The position numbers were made by a program, and so were the translations under genes. Positions 45,840 to 57,324 of a stretch of 64,000 nucleotides of DNA are shown here, in pieces; the stretch's first letter is position 1, and every line of letters begins with the position of its first letter. The DNA comes from an uncultured Pseudoxanthomonas sp. GTDB lineage: Bacteria; Pseudomonadota; Gammaproteobacteria; Xanthomonadales; Xanthomonadaceae. The DNA is taken from assembly GCA_946479745.1 (NCBI GenBank), contig CAMLGZ010000009.1:54668-118667 (forward strand), read 5' to 3'. The notes beneath the pieces were generated by a model. That model was given only the letters and a program-made list of their open reading frames with translations. It had not been told where the DNA came from and did no database searches.

Positions 45840-47579
45840 ATGCCCCATGACACCGACCTGATCGACCTCATCGCGGTGGGGCTGGCCGTCGCCTTCGTGC
45901 TCGGCGCCCTGGCCAACCGCTTCAAACTATCGCCGCTGGTCGGTTACCTGCTGGCGGGGATGGTGGTGGGGCCGTTCACGCCCGGATTCATCGCAGACCA
46001 GGGCCTGGCTACGCAATTGTCGGAACTCGGCGTGATGCTGCTGATGTTCGGCGTAGGCCTGCACTTCTCGCTGGCCGACCTGATGAAGGTCAAGTCCATC
46101 GCCATTCCCGGCGCCGTAGTGCAGATCGTAGTCGCCACGTTGTTGGGCTGGGCGCTGGCCTGGTACATGGGGTGGCCGCATCTGCAGGGCTTCGTATTCG
46201 GCCTGGCGCTTTCGGTAGCCAGCACCGTGGTATTGCTGCGCGCAATGGAAGAGCGCCGCTTGCTGGACACCAGCCGCGGCAAGATCGCGGTCGGCTGGCT
46301 CATCGTGGAAGACCTGGTGATGGTGCTGGCATTGGTGTTGTTGCCCGCACTGGCAGGCGCGCTGGGCGACGGCAACACCGCCGATGCGGCCATGCAGGTC
46401 AGCGGCGCGGCGGTGGAGGCTGCGCAACAGGAATCCAGCCCGGCCTGGGCCATCGCCAAAGCACTGGGCATCACCCTGCTGCAGGTCACTGCGTTCGTGG
46501 CCGTGATGCTGGTGGTGGGCAAGCGGGTGATTCCGTGGACGCTTGAGAAGATCGCCGCCACCGGTTCGCGCGAATTGTTCACCCTGTCGGTGTTGGCCAT
46601 CGCACTGGGCGTGGCGTTCGGCTCGGCCAAATTGTTCGGCGTATCCTTCGCGCTGGGCGCGTTCTTCGCCGGCATGCTGTTGAACGAGTCCGAACTCAGC
46701 CACAAGGCCGCCAACGATTCGCTGCCACTGCGCGACGCCTTTGCGGTGCTGTTCTTCGTTTCGGTCGGCATGCTGTTCGACCCGACGATCGTGTTGAACT
46801 ATCCGCTGCAGGTGCTGGCCACGTTCCTGATTATCGTGGTCGGCAAGTCGCTGGCGGCATTCGTGATCGTGCGCGCGTTCGGACATCCTACCGGCACTGC
46901 GTTGACGATTTCCGCCAGTCTGGCGCAGATCGGCGAGTTCTCCTTCATTCTTGCCGGCCTGGGCTTGCAGCTGAAGATCCTGCCGCAGGAAGCGCACGAC
47001 ATGGTATTGGCCGGCGCGTTGCTGTCCATCGTGGCCAATCCCTTCCTGTTCGTCGCGTTGGACAAATGGAAAGGACGCAACGAGAAGGAAGCGCCCGCGC
47101 CGGAGGAAGCCGAACTGCCACCGGGCCCGCCGCTGGTCGCCGAAGATCACGCCATCGTGATCGGCTACGGCCGTGTCGGCAGCATCCTTGCGCAGGTGCT
47201 GCGCGAGCGCGGCGTGCCGTTGGTGGTGATAGACGACAACGGCCACAACATCGAACGCGCGCACGCCAACGGCATTCCGGGCATACGCGGCAGTGCCGCT
47301 TCCGATCGGGTGCTGGCCGAAGCGCAGCCGGAAAAAGCGAAGATCGCCGTGCTGGCCATCCCGCAACCGCTGGAGGCGGGCGAAGCCATCGCCAAGCTGC
47401 GTGCGATCAACCCGTCGCTGACGGTACTGGCGCGCGCGCACAGCGATGCGGAAGTGAAGCACCTGCTGGAACACGGCGCCGATGGAGCGATCATGGCCGA
47501 ACGCGAGCTGGCCTATTCGCTGGCGGAAATGATCATGGCCACTCCGCCTTATCGCGCAATGCGCAAGAAACCCGCGTAA
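45840..47579 (+). CDS. CPA2-family cation:proton antiporter, YbaL-like
   Basis: A 579-residue protein. A membrane domain with about 12 helices (residues 5-395, Na+/H+ exchanger fold, with the SVASTVVLLRAMEERRLL and LFGVSFALGAFFAGMLLNESELS blocks) is fused to a C-terminal RCK/TrkA-N domain (about 430-560) with the NAD-binding motif VIGYGRVGSILAQVL. It resembles YbaL and the Kef-type antiporters and probably exchanges K+ for H+ under control of a bound nucleotide. No KefF/KefG partner is nearby. Confidence 0.92.
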   Translation: MPHDTDLIDLIAVGLAVAFVLGALANRFKLSPLVGYLLAGMVVGPFTPGFIADQGLATQLSELGVMLLMFGVGLHFSLADLMKVKSIAIPGAVVQIVVATLLGWALAWYMGWPHLQGFVFGLALSVASTVVLLRAMEERRLLDTSRGKIAVGWLIVEDLVMVLALVLLPALAGALGDGNTADAAMQVSGAAVEAAQQESSPAWAIAKALGITLLQVTAFVAVMLVVGKRVIPWTLEKIAATGSRELFTLSVLAIALGVAFGSAKLFGVSFALGAFFAGMLLNESELSHKAANDSLPLRDAFAVLFFVSVGMLFDPTIVLNYPLQVLATFLIIVVGKSLAAFVIVRAFGHPTGTALTISASLAQIGEFSFILAGLGLQLKILPQEAHDMVLAGALLSIVANPFLFVALDKWKGRNEKEAPAPEEAELPPGPPLVAEDHAIVIGYGRVGSILAQVLRERGVPLVVIDDNGHNIERAHANGIPGIRGSAASDRVLAEAQPEKAKIAVLAIPQPLEAGEAIAKLRAINPSLTVLARAHSDAEVKHLLEHGADGAIMAERELAYSLAEMIMATPPYRAMRKKPA

Positions 47580-47606
47580 GTCGAGCAGACCCTGCTCCAT
47601 CAAAAA

Positions 47607-47630
47607 AAAGCCCCGGCATGCCGGGGCTTT
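47607..47630. terminator. Bidirectional terminator between convergent genes
   Basis: A perfect stem AAAGCCCCGG (47607-47616), loop CATG, and CCGGGGCTTT (47621-47630), with A-rich and T-rich flanks. It serves the antiporter gene on the plus strand and the small secreted protein on the minus strand. Confidence 0.9.
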
Positions 47631-47649
47631 GCAGCATCTGCAGCGAGGT

Positions 47650-48084
47650 TTAGCGGGCGGAGAGCGTGAACTTGCTGAAGGCAACGCCCAAGTCCCAGCC
47701 TTCTCCTTTGCCAGCCAGCGCCAGCGACACCTTGCCATTGGTCATGGCTTGCGCATTGGCGGACCTCACGGTGCCGGCATGGGCTTCGGCCGCCGCATAG
47801 CTGCCCAGTACATCGCGTATCTGCCTGACCTCGGCGAATTCGCCAAAACCATTAGTGATCTTGGATTTTCCTACGGTAAGCCCACCGCCCTTGGCCGTAA
47901 TCTTGACTGGCAGGCTCTGACCGTTGCTGCAGGTCACGACGCCGGTGCCGGAAGTGGTCTTGTAGAAGATCGACCAGCTGGAAGAACTGAAGGTCAGCTT
48001 GCAGGTCATGTTCTGCGCTGCGGCGGGCAGGGCAGTCAGCGCCAAGCCAAGTGCCAGCGCACCAGCGAAAAGAGTCTTATGCAT
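47650..48084 (-). CDS. Small secreted protein of unknown function
   Basis: A 144-residue exported protein: the signal peptide MHKTLFAGALALGLALTALPAAAQ is cleaved after AAA-Q or nearby, leaving about 120 residues. The mature part has two Cys (MTCKLTF and VVTCSNGQ) that can form a disulphide, and a beta-rich, Gly/Ser/Thr-rich sequence ending AFSKFTLSAR. I do not recognise the family. It is transcribed alone, convergent with the antiporter, with a strong terminator between them. Confidence 0.8.
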   Translation of the reverse strand: MHKTLFAGALALGLALTALPAAAQNMTCKLTFSSSSWSIFYKTTSGTGVVTCSNGQSLPVKITAKGGGLTVGKSKITNGFGEFAEVRQIRDVLGSYAAAEAHAGTVRSANAQAMTNGKVSLALAGKGEGWDLGVAFSKFTLSAR

Positions 48085-48195
48085 CGTCTTTCTCCATGAA
48101 AACGCGTTTTGCGGATCAATCGAGATGGCCGCGGAACCGCGGCCATGTGTCTGTAATGCAACTACAGATCGCGATGCGATGCTAACGCCCGTGGA

Positions 48196-50796
<2,601 letters not shown>

Positions 50797-50844
50797 CGGG
50801 ATTACCTCTGGAAAGGGGTGGCCGGCATGCCGGCAATGCTATCC

Positions 50845-50872
50845 AGATGCGGTTGAAAGGCCGTGTTTCAAG
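50845..50872 (-). promoter_or_regulatory. Heat-shock (sigma-32, RpoH) promoter of clpB
   Basis: On the minus strand, CTTGAAA (50872-50866), a perfect match to the sigma-32 -35 consensus, is followed after 13 bp by CCGCATCT (50852-50845), one mismatch from the -10 consensus CCCCATNT. It lies about 50 nt upstream of the clpB start, a normal promoter position. Confidence 0.78.
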
Positions 50873-50926
50873 GCAGGGCGAGACGCCCGTTGGGGTGCGG
50901 GAAGGTCCCGAAATACTCGAAGTCGA

Positions 50927-51043
50927 CCTCCCCCTTTGAAAAAGGGGGACCGAGGGGGATTTGCTTTTGGCGCAATGCTGGAAGCAAGAGACAGGGGCAA
51001 AGTCAAAAGCAAATCCCCCGTAGCCCCCTTTTTCAAAGGGGGC
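50927..51043. repeat. Palindromic repeat (CCCCCTTTGAAAAAGGGGG family), copy 3
   Basis: A copy of the 23077 element with the same outer and inner arms, between clpB and the permease gene. Its lower-strand end lies 15 nt past the permease stop. Confidence 0.88.
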
Positions 51044-51058
51044 GGAGCAACAACCTTG

Positions 51059-52660
51059 CTACTGGGCGTTCGCGGGCCCCACCTTGTCCTGCAGCGAAAG
51101 CAAACCAAGCAATATCGCGAGCGCCACATAGGCACCGAAGAACTGCCACATGATGATCTTCGGGAGGCCCACTAGATCCCACGGCAGGTAGATACCACCC
51201 CGCGGATCCACCGAGTGGATGAAGCCGAAAAGCGTCAACACCGCGCCGAACAGCAACGCCAGCACCGCATGGCGCAGGCGCCCGTCGATCATCGCTACCA
51301 ATGCGGTGGTCCAGATCATCGCCGTGATGATGAAACCGTTGCCCAAGGTCACGATGGTGGCCAAATCCGGAAGACCATGCCCGTCCGTGCCGTTGTAGAG
51401 CGCGGCGAATTTCTCCGGTGGAATCCACGCCGGATTGCCGAACTTGATGTTCAACAGATACGCGATGGAGGGCAGGAAACCCAGCGCCACTGCGATGGCA
51501 TGCTTGCGCGGGGTTTCGGTGAACGCCTGCACGGTGATGTCCAGGCCCACGTAGACGATGATCGGCGCCAGCACCGCCAGCGGCAGCCACTGCACCAGCC
51601 CCGACACGTAGCCCAAAATGCCGCCCAGACCGATGAAAATACCGGTCAACAACGTGTAACCGCTGCGCGCGCCCATGTGCTTGTACGCGGGCTGGCCGAT
51701 GTAAGGCGTGGTCTGGGCCACGCCGCCGCAGAATCCAGCGACCAGGGTGGACACCGCCTCGGCCAGCAACACGTCGCGGGTGCGGTAGTCGTCGCCTGCT
51801 GCACGCGCGCTTTCGCTGACGTTGATGCCGCCCACCACCATCAACAGGCCGAACGGCAGCAGCAAAGGCAGGTAGGGAACGGTAGCCGGAAGCCCATCGA
51901 TGAAGCCGAGCGTGGGCAACGGCAAGGTGAAACTGAGCGGCACCGCTTCGGGCAACGCAAACCCGGGCGTTCCCAGACCGGCGAGGCCCAGACCGTAGTA
52001 CAGCGACGTACCGACGATGAAGGCCAGCAGCACGCCGGGAATCTTCACCGGCAATCGCCCCTTGGCCACCAGCACGTACAGCAGCAAGCCGAAGGTGACG
52101 AAACCGACGATGGGCGAGCGCAGGGTTTCGATCAACGGCAGGAAACCCAGCAGCGTCAGCGCCGCCCCGCCGATGGAGCCGAGCAGACCAGCGCGCGGCA
52201 CGATGCGCGTCACCGTATCGCCGAAGAACGAAAGCACGAGTTTCAGCACGCCCATCACGATCAACGACGCCATGCCCAGCTGCCAGGTAGCGACGGCAGC
52301 CGCCTGCGGTTCCAGGCCCTGCTGTTTGAAAGCCAGAAACGCCGGCCCCAGCACCAGCAACGCCATGCCGATGCTGGTCGGCGCGTCCAAGCCCAGCGGC
52401 ATCGCAGTGACGTCGTCGCGACCGGTTTTGGCCGCCAGCCTGCGCGCCATCCACGTGTAGATCAGGTTGCCGACCAGTACGCCCAGCGCGGTGCCGGGAA
52501 ACATGCGCTGGTACACCACCTCCGCGGGAAACCCGAAGATGCCGATCAAGGCCATGGCGATGAAGCCCAGAATCGACAGGTTGTCGACCACCAGGCCGAA
52601 GAAGCCGTTGAGGTCGCCTGCTACGAACCAGCGGCGTGGGGATATGGAAGTTGAGGACAT
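51059..52660 (-). CDS. NCS2-type (xanthine/uracil/AzgA-like) permease
   Basis: A 533-residue inner-membrane permease with about 13 hydrophobic segments. The [16 protein letters not shown] block and the [30 protein letters not shown] block resemble the nucleobase-transporting NCS2/AzgA superfamily, although the match is distant. The substrate is therefore not assigned; nucleobase and sulphate-type anions both remain possible. The start at 52660 is chosen because the N-terminal extension is not hydrophobic and lies in a T-rich leader. Confidence 0.75.
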   Translation of the reverse strand: MSSTSISPRRWFVAGDLNGFFGLVVDNLSILGFIAMALIGIFGFPAEVVYQRMFPGTALGVLVGNLIYTWMARRLAAKTGRDDVTAMPLGLDAPTSIGMALLVLGPAFLAFKQQGLEPQAAAVATWQLGMASLIVMGVLKLVLSFFGDTVTRIVPRAGLLGSIGGAALTLLGFLPLIETLRSPIVGFVTFGLLLYVLVAKGRLPVKIPGVLLAFIVGTSLYYGLGLAGLGTPGFALPEAVPLSFTLPLPTLGFIDGLPATVPYLPLLLPFGLLMVVGGINVSESARAAGDDYRTRDVLLAEAVSTLVAGFCGGVAQTTPYIGQPAYKHMGARSGYTLLTGIFIGLGGILGYVSGLVQWLPLAVLAPIIVYVGLDITVQAFTETPRKHAIAVALGFLPSIAYLLNIKFGNPAWIPPEKFAALYNGTDGHGLPDLATIVTLGNGFIITAMIWTTALVAMIDGRLRHAVLALLFGAVLTLFGFIHSVDPRGGIYLPWDLVGLPKIIMWQFFGAYVALAILLGLLSLQDKVGPANAQ

Positions 52661-52737
52661 TCTTGGCTCGCAGGTTGGCGGGTTGTTGATTTTGATCTTG
52701 CTTCTTTTTTGCCTTTGCACCAAACCTCCGTGAGTCG

Positions 52738-52920
52738 CGGCAAGCGGGGCAGGTAAACCCCGAAGGGGCGGCGCACAGGGATGTGCGCCGTTTCCGTAGA
52801 CACAGGATGTGTCTTACGGAAATTCCTGCTCCGCTTGCGGACCCGGCGGCTCTATCGCCGGGCGCGATGTTAGGGCGGCTTTCTTTTGGTTACTTTTCTT
52901 TGCCGTTCAAAGAAAAGTGA
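52738..52920. repeat. Multi-hairpin structured intergenic element
   Basis: An outer pair CGGCAAGCGGGGCAGG (52738-52753) / CCTGCTCCGCTTGCG (52825-52839) encloses two perfect or near-perfect hairpins: CGGCGCACA-GGGA-TGTGCGCCG (52769-52790) and CCGTAGACACA-GGA-TGTGTCTTACGG (52794-52819). Two more follow: CCCGGCG/CGCCGGG (52842-52862) and TTACTTTTCTTTG/CAAAGAAAAGTGA (52890-52920). It fills most of the gap between the permease start and the DUF3574 gene. Similar elements are common in xanthomonad genomes. The rest of the gap (to 53078) holds short G/C-rich palindromes and no gene. Confidence 0.8.
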
Positions 52921-53078
52921 CTCGCGCAACGCGCGAAACGCTTTTGCTTTGATCGGATGGGACTGCGCCAAGAGCGCCCCCATCCGCCTTCGGCACCTTC
53001 CCCCGCAAGCGAGGGAAGGGTTCTTCGATCGGCACCCAACAAGCTTTCAGCTATGTGTCTTCAATAAGCTATGCGCCT

Positions 53079-53570
53079 TCAAAAAGACACTTCCGCCGCT
53101 TGCTTCGACCACAACACCGACTGATGCTTGGTTGCCTGCTTCCAAGCCAGTCGTATCGCCTCGATATCCGCAGTCCGCTGTGGCGTGTCCTCGTGCAGGA
53201 TCACCAGCACCTTGGTGCCAAGACGGTTCGGCTCCTTGGCCCCACGGAACAACCACTGGCCGTACGCATCGAACACGGTCAACCCATCAGGAAAGCGCGG
53301 CGTTACTTCCTTGTCCAGAAACGCGCGCCATTGCACCTCGCTGATCGGCGTGGCTTGCGGACGGTCCGCCGGACCGCTCTCTTCGCCTACGCCGAAGTAA
53401 AGCTCGCTGCGCACCCAGCCCTGCGCCGACGCCGGTCGCGCCGCATCGCCCTGCAAAGTCGCCGACACCGGCGATGCTGTCGAATGCACCGGCGACTGGC
53501 TGGCACAAGCCCCCAACGTCGCCAATAATGCAATGAAGGCGCTGCGTAACAACATGCCGCGTAAAACCAT
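53079..53570 (-). CDS. DUF3574 lipoprotein
   Basis: A 163-residue predicted lipoprotein: signal peptide and lipobox LLATLGAC. The mature part holds the DUF3574 pattern (WVRSELYFGVG, then FLDKEVTPRFPDGLTVFDAYGQW and KVLVILHEDTPQRTADIEAIRLAWK). The function of the family is unknown. The start at 53570 has GGAG 7 nt upstream. It is a single-gene unit between the structured element and the second TonB receptor. Confidence 0.85.
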   Translation of the reverse strand: MVLRGMLLRSAFIALLATLGACASQSPVHSTASPVSATLQGDAARPASAQGWVRSELYFGVGEESGPADRPQATPISEVQWRAFLDKEVTPRFPDGLTVFDAYGQWLFRGAKEPNRLGTKVLVILHEDTPQRTADIEAIRLAWKQATKHQSVLWSKQAAEVSF

Positions 53571-53850
53571 CGGGTCGCTCCAGGAAAACAATCGGATACT
53601 CTGGTTTCATCTTACCCGCACCCGAAATAACCGTACGGCATGAGTTGATGCGCAAAGCGCATGCCCGAGCCCTGCCCTGGACCGGCCAATAGAATTAAGG
53701 TATCCGCATTCCCCGAAATCTGCGCCCGCGACGACCTCCATGACGCATTCCCCGTATCGCTGTACCTGCCACGACTCCCGTCGCCGCTGAGTACTTCGTC
53801 GCCCCCGCGCCACCCCTTAAGCCTTTCCTTAAAAATCCCCAGGAGTCTCC

Positions 53851-56292
53851 ATGTCACGCCCCCTCGCGACGCCGCTCGGCCTCGCCATTGCCCTGGCGCT
53901 CGCCAGCCCCGCCTTCGCGCAGGACGCCGTAGAAGCCACGGCAGAAGCCACCAACCTCGATACGGTCATCGTCACCGGCACCCGCGCCACCGACCGCACC
54001 GTGCTGGAATCCACCTCGCCTATCGACGTACTGACCGCAGAAGACATCCGCAAGGCGGGCGTGTTGAACGGCGAACTCGGCAGCGCCCTGCAAGCCTTGC
54101 TGCCATCGTTCAATTTCCCGCGCCAGTCCAACTCCGGCGGCGCCGACCATATCCGCGCAGCGCAACTGCGCGGGCTCAGCCCCAACCAGGTCCTGGTGCT
54201 GGTCAACGGCAAGCGCCGGCATACCAGCGCGCTGGTGAACACCGACAGCAAGATCGGCAAGGGCACCACACCGGTCGATTTCAACGCCATCCCGGTCAGC
54301 GCGATCAAGCGCATCGAAGTGCTGCGCGATGGCGCTGGCGCGCAATACGGTTCCGATGCGGTGGCCGGCGTCATCAACGTCATCCTCAACGACGCGCCCG
54401 AAGGCGGATCGTACGAGGCGAGCTTCGGCGCGCACCACACCGATGTAGAGCCGATCGACGAAACCGTCACCGACGGCCAGACCAGTTTCGCCAGCGCGCA
54501 GGTCGGCAGCGGCATCGGCGATGGCGGTTTTTTCCGCGTCGGCCTGGAACTGAAGAACCGCGAAGGCACCAATCGCGCCGGCTTCGATCAGATCCCGTTC
54601 TTCGAGGAACAGACCCCCGACAACCTGGCCCTGGCCGGCAAGCGCAACTACTACCTGGGTGACGGTGAATCCAAGGCGCTCAACGCCTGGCTCAACAGCG
54701 CGCTGCCGGTTGGCGAAAACGCGGAGCTCTACGCCTTCGGCACCTTCAACCAGAGCGACACTCACGGCGCGAACTATTTCCGTTATCCCGACGGTGTGGC
54801 CAACTGGAAAGAGGTGTATCCCGACGGATACCGGCCGATCTCCATCGGCGAGAACAAAGATCTGGCAGGCGTCGTCGGCCTGCGCGGGCAATGGGGCGAT
54901 TGGGATTACGACGCCAGCCTCAACTACGGCCGCAATTCCTTCACTTATCGTCTGGAGAATTCGCTCAACGCTTCGCTGGGACCGGGTAGCCCTACCCGAT
55001 TCAAGACCGGCGATTACGAATTCCAGCAGACGCTGGCCAACTTCGATGTCAGCCGCGGTTTCGATGCCGGCGACAACCACCACACCTTCGCCACCGGCGT
55101 GGAATTGCGCCGGGAGGAATACGACACCGGCGCCGGCGATCCGGCCTCCTATGCGGCCGGTCCGTTCACCGACCGGCCGACCGGTTCGCAGGCCGGCGGC
55201 GGCCTGACCCCGCAGGACGTAGCCCATTTGTCGCGTGACGTCTCCAGCGTTTATGCAAGCCTCTCCAGCGAATTCGGCGAGAAATTCACCACCGACATCG
55301 CCGCCCGCTACGAGCATTACGACGACTTCGGCGGCGAACTCACCGGCAAGCTGGCGGCGCGCTACGAATTCGCGCCCGCCTTCGCCCTGCGCGGCTCGGT
55401 ATCCAACAACTTCCGCGCGCCCTCGCTGAGCCAGATCGGTTACGAAGCCACCTCGACCGGTTACGACGCCTCCGGCCAGCTGTTGCAGGGCCGCCTGCTG
55501 TCGGTCAACAACCCCATTGCGCAGGCATTGGGCGCCAAGCCGCTGGAGCCGGAGAAATCGGTGAACTTCAGCCTGGGCTTCACCAGCAAGATCGGCGAGC
55601 ACTTCGACCTGTCGCTGGACGTGTTCCGCATCGACATAGACGACCGCGTGGCCCTGACCGAACGCATCAGCGGCGACGCGCTTACCGAATTCGTGGAAGA
55701 AGAGTTCGGCGTGTCCGGCGTGCAGAGCGTGAACTTCTTCATCAATGCGGCCGACACGCGCACCGAAGGCGCAGAGCTGGTGGCCAACTGGCGCCAGAAG
55801 CTGGGCAGCGGCGATCTGCTGCTCAGCGGCACCTATAGTTACGCCAAGACCGAGATCAAGCGCATCACCGCCACACCGGCCGAGCTGACCGCGCTGGATC
55901 CGGATTACGTACTGTTCGGCATCGAGGAAAGCAATACGCTGACCGACGCCGCGCCGCGCACCCGCGCGTTGCTGTCGGCCAACTGGAACAGCGACAAGTG
56001 GAACCTGCTGGGCCGCGTCAGCCGCCACGGCAGCGCCACGCGCGTGTTCAACTTCGGCGGAGGTTTCGAGCCGAAGCAGACCTATGGCGCCGAGTGGCAG
56101 TTGGATGCGGAAGTCGAGTACCGCATCACGCCGAAATGGAGCGTGGCGTTAGGCGGGCAGAACCTGACCGACGAATACCCGGACCGTTCCATCGACGATA
56201 TCGCGTATTTCGGCAATCTGCCCTACGACGTGCTTTCGCCGATCGGCAGCAACGGCGCGTACTACTACTCGCGGATCCGCTACACCTTCTGA
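53851..56292 (+). CDS. TonB-dependent outer-membrane receptor (second of two paralogues)
   Basis: An 813-residue receptor with a signal peptide ending AFAQ. The TonB-box-like NLDTVIVTGTR, the plug (about 45-165, with IRAAQLRGLSPNQVLVLVNG and IEVLRDGAGAQYGSDAVAGV) and a barrel ending YTF follow. It shares long blocks with the receptor at 43308, such as the plug, the FRAPSL block and the DEYPD motif near the C-terminus, so the two are paralogues. AGGAG precedes the ATG. The ligand is unknown. It is followed by a REP-like palindrome. Confidence 0.94.
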   Translation: MSRPLATPLGLAIALALASPAFAQDAVEATAEATNLDTVIVTGTRATDRTVLESTSPIDVLTAEDIRKAGVLNGELGSALQALLPSFNFPRQSNSGGADHIRAAQLRGLSPNQVLVLVNGKRRHTSALVNTDSKIGKGTTPVDFNAIPVSAIKRIEVLRDGAGAQYGSDAVAGVINVILNDAPEGGSYEASFGAHHTDVEPIDETVTDGQTSFASAQVGSGIGDGGFFRVGLELKNREGTNRAGFDQIPFFEEQTPDNLALAGKRNYYLGDGESKALNAWLNSALPVGENAELYAFGTFNQSDTHGANYFRYPDGVANWKEVYPDGYRPISIGENKDLAGVVGLRGQWGDWDYDASLNYGRNSFTYRLENSLNASLGPGSPTRFKTGDYEFQQTLANFDVSRGFDAGDNHHTFATGVELRREEYDTGAGDPASYAAGPFTDRPTGSQAGGGLTPQDVAHLSRDVSSVYASLSSEFGEKFTTDIAARYEHYDDFGGELTGKLAARYEFAPAFALRGSVSNNFRAPSLSQIGYEATSTGYDASGQLLQGRLLSVNNPIAQALGAKPLEPEKSVNFSLGFTSKIGEHFDLSLDVFRIDIDDRVALTERISGDALTEFVEEEFGVSGVQSVNFFINAADTRTEGAELVANWRQKLGSGDLLLSGTYSYAKTEIKRITATPAELTALDPDYVLFGIEESNTLTDAAPRTRALLSANWNSDKWNLLGRVSRHGSATRVFNFGGGFEPKQTYGAEWQLDAEVEYRITPKWSVALGGQNLTDEYPDRSIDDIAYFGNLPYDVLSPIGSNGAYYYSRIRYTF

Positions 56293-56303
56293 CCAAGCAA
56301 GAG

Positions 56304-56384
56304 CGCGTAGGAGCAACGCGAGTCGCGAAGGAAATTCACGGACGTCCAGATTCTTTCAGTCGCGACTCACGTCGCTCCTACGCG
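56304..56384. repeat. REP-like palindromic repeat (GTAGGAGC family), copy 4
   Basis: Arms CGCGTAGGAGC (56304-56314) and GCTCCTACGCG (56374-56384), with inner AGTCGCGA / TCGCGACT. It lies between the convergent TonB receptor and DCC gene. The TAG stop of the DCC gene (56380-56378) lies in the upper arm. Confidence 0.88.
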
Positions 56385-56800
56385 CCTTGCAGGAACCGCC
56401 AACGCTGCGTTTCGTCGGGAACCGTGCAGGCGGTGGTGCCGAACCAGCGATAACGGTTGCGCGCGATCAACCGGTACAGCGGGTCTCGCAGGAATCGGGG
56501 AATCAGGCCAATGAGCGCCGCGACCCGCCACGCGCCACCCAGGCCGGATAGTACGCGGCGGATGGCGTCCGTATCGGTCCACGCGCGGCCGGCTTCGACC
56601 AGCAGGAACGAGGACGGATCGTCCGTGTCCAATCCATGCGCGGCCAGCAGCGCTCGGCCGCTATCCGATTGCATGGACGCGAACCGATAGCGGCCACGGT
56701 CGCGCTTCAACAGAAAGCGCACCCAGCCGTTGCACAGCACGCAGACACCGTCGAACACGATGACAGGTCCGTTGCCGGAGGGTGCCGGATCAACCGGCAT
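56378..56800 (-). CDS. DCC-family thiol-disulphide oxidoreductase-like protein (DUF393)
   Basis: A 140-residue protein with the family motif FDGVCVLCNGWVRFLLKRD (residues 16-34; CxxC at Cys20 and Cys23) and the later FRFASMQSD-like, DAIRRVLSGLGG and LIARNRYRWFG segments. The CxxC follows the DxDxC-like DCC pattern that names the family; a thiol-disulphide role is predicted but not proven. It overlaps the DUF4166 gene by 11 bp and is the last gene of the rluD-pgeF-DUF4166-DCC operon. Its stop codon is contributed by a REP-like element. Confidence 0.88.
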   Translation of the reverse strand: MPVDPAPSGNGPVIVFDGVCVLCNGWVRFLLKRDRGRYRFASMQSDSGRALLAAHGLDTDDPSSFLLVEAGRAWTDTDAIRRVLSGLGGAWRVAALIGLIPRFLRDPLYRLIARNRYRWFGTTACTVPDETQRWRFLQGA

Positions 56801-57314
56801 CCAGCCAACCCCGATAGCGCACCAGCAATCCCACAACAGGTAGTGCGGCGGCGACGTCGAAACGATAACGCCCCTCGAGTTCCGACTCGCGCGCCTGCAC
56901 TTCGCCGAACCAACGCGCAGGCAACGGCAAACCCAGCGCCGTGACCCGCTCCACCCGCCAAACGATGTCGCCCTGCTCCACCGTCAACCGGAATCCGAAA
57001 CGCGCCAGGCCCAGTTGTTCGCACAGTAATCCGTCCCGCTCCCACAAACGGGAGGGCATGGCGTGGCCGCCGATATGACGCGTCCACTTCTCCTCTTCGC
57101 CGCTTATGTCTATCTCCACTTCCACCTCGCCCTGTCCCGCAGGCGGCAGGTGCGTGGCCCAGGCGAACAGGCGTGCCAATGGATTTGCGCCGCGCACGAC
57201 TTCCACTTGCCCGCGGTAACGGCGATGGCCTGTTGCTGTATGCAGCGCCCTGACGGCAGGAGGCAGGCTTTCGAATTCTGCACCCAGCACGCGCCGGAAC
57301 AGCGGCGCGCTCAT
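56790..57314 (-). CDS. DUF4166 domain protein
   Basis: A 174-residue protein matching the DUF4166 family: FRRVLGAEFESLPPAVRALH at the N-terminus, then HRRYRGQVEVVRGANPLARLF, the conserved WTRHIGGHAMPSRLW and the C-terminal YRFDVAAALPVVGLLVRYRGWL. The function is unknown; the same domain occurs fused to saccharopine-dehydrogenase-like proteins. It starts 10 nt after pgeF and overlaps the DCC gene by 11 bp. The upstream in-frame extension lies inside pgeF and is not used. Confidence 0.85.
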   Translation of the reverse strand: MSAPLFRRVLGAEFESLPPAVRALHTATGHRRYRGQVEVVRGANPLARLFAWATHLPPAGQGEVEVEIDISGEEEKWTRHIGGHAMPSRLWERDGLLCEQLGLARFGFRLTVEQGDIVWRVERVTALGLPLPARWFGEVQARESELEGRYRFDVAAALPVVGLLVRYRGWLDAG

Positions 57315-57324
57315 GGCGGCATGC

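Noticed and set aside
52738..52920. CRISPR array or riboswitch
   Set aside because: The hairpins are different from one another and there are no regularly spaced direct repeats, so it is not CRISPR. No known riboswitch core was recognised.
53854..56028. Long minus-strand open frame opposite the second TonB receptor
   Set aside because: A shadow; the plus-strand receptor is complete with signal peptide, plug and barrel.
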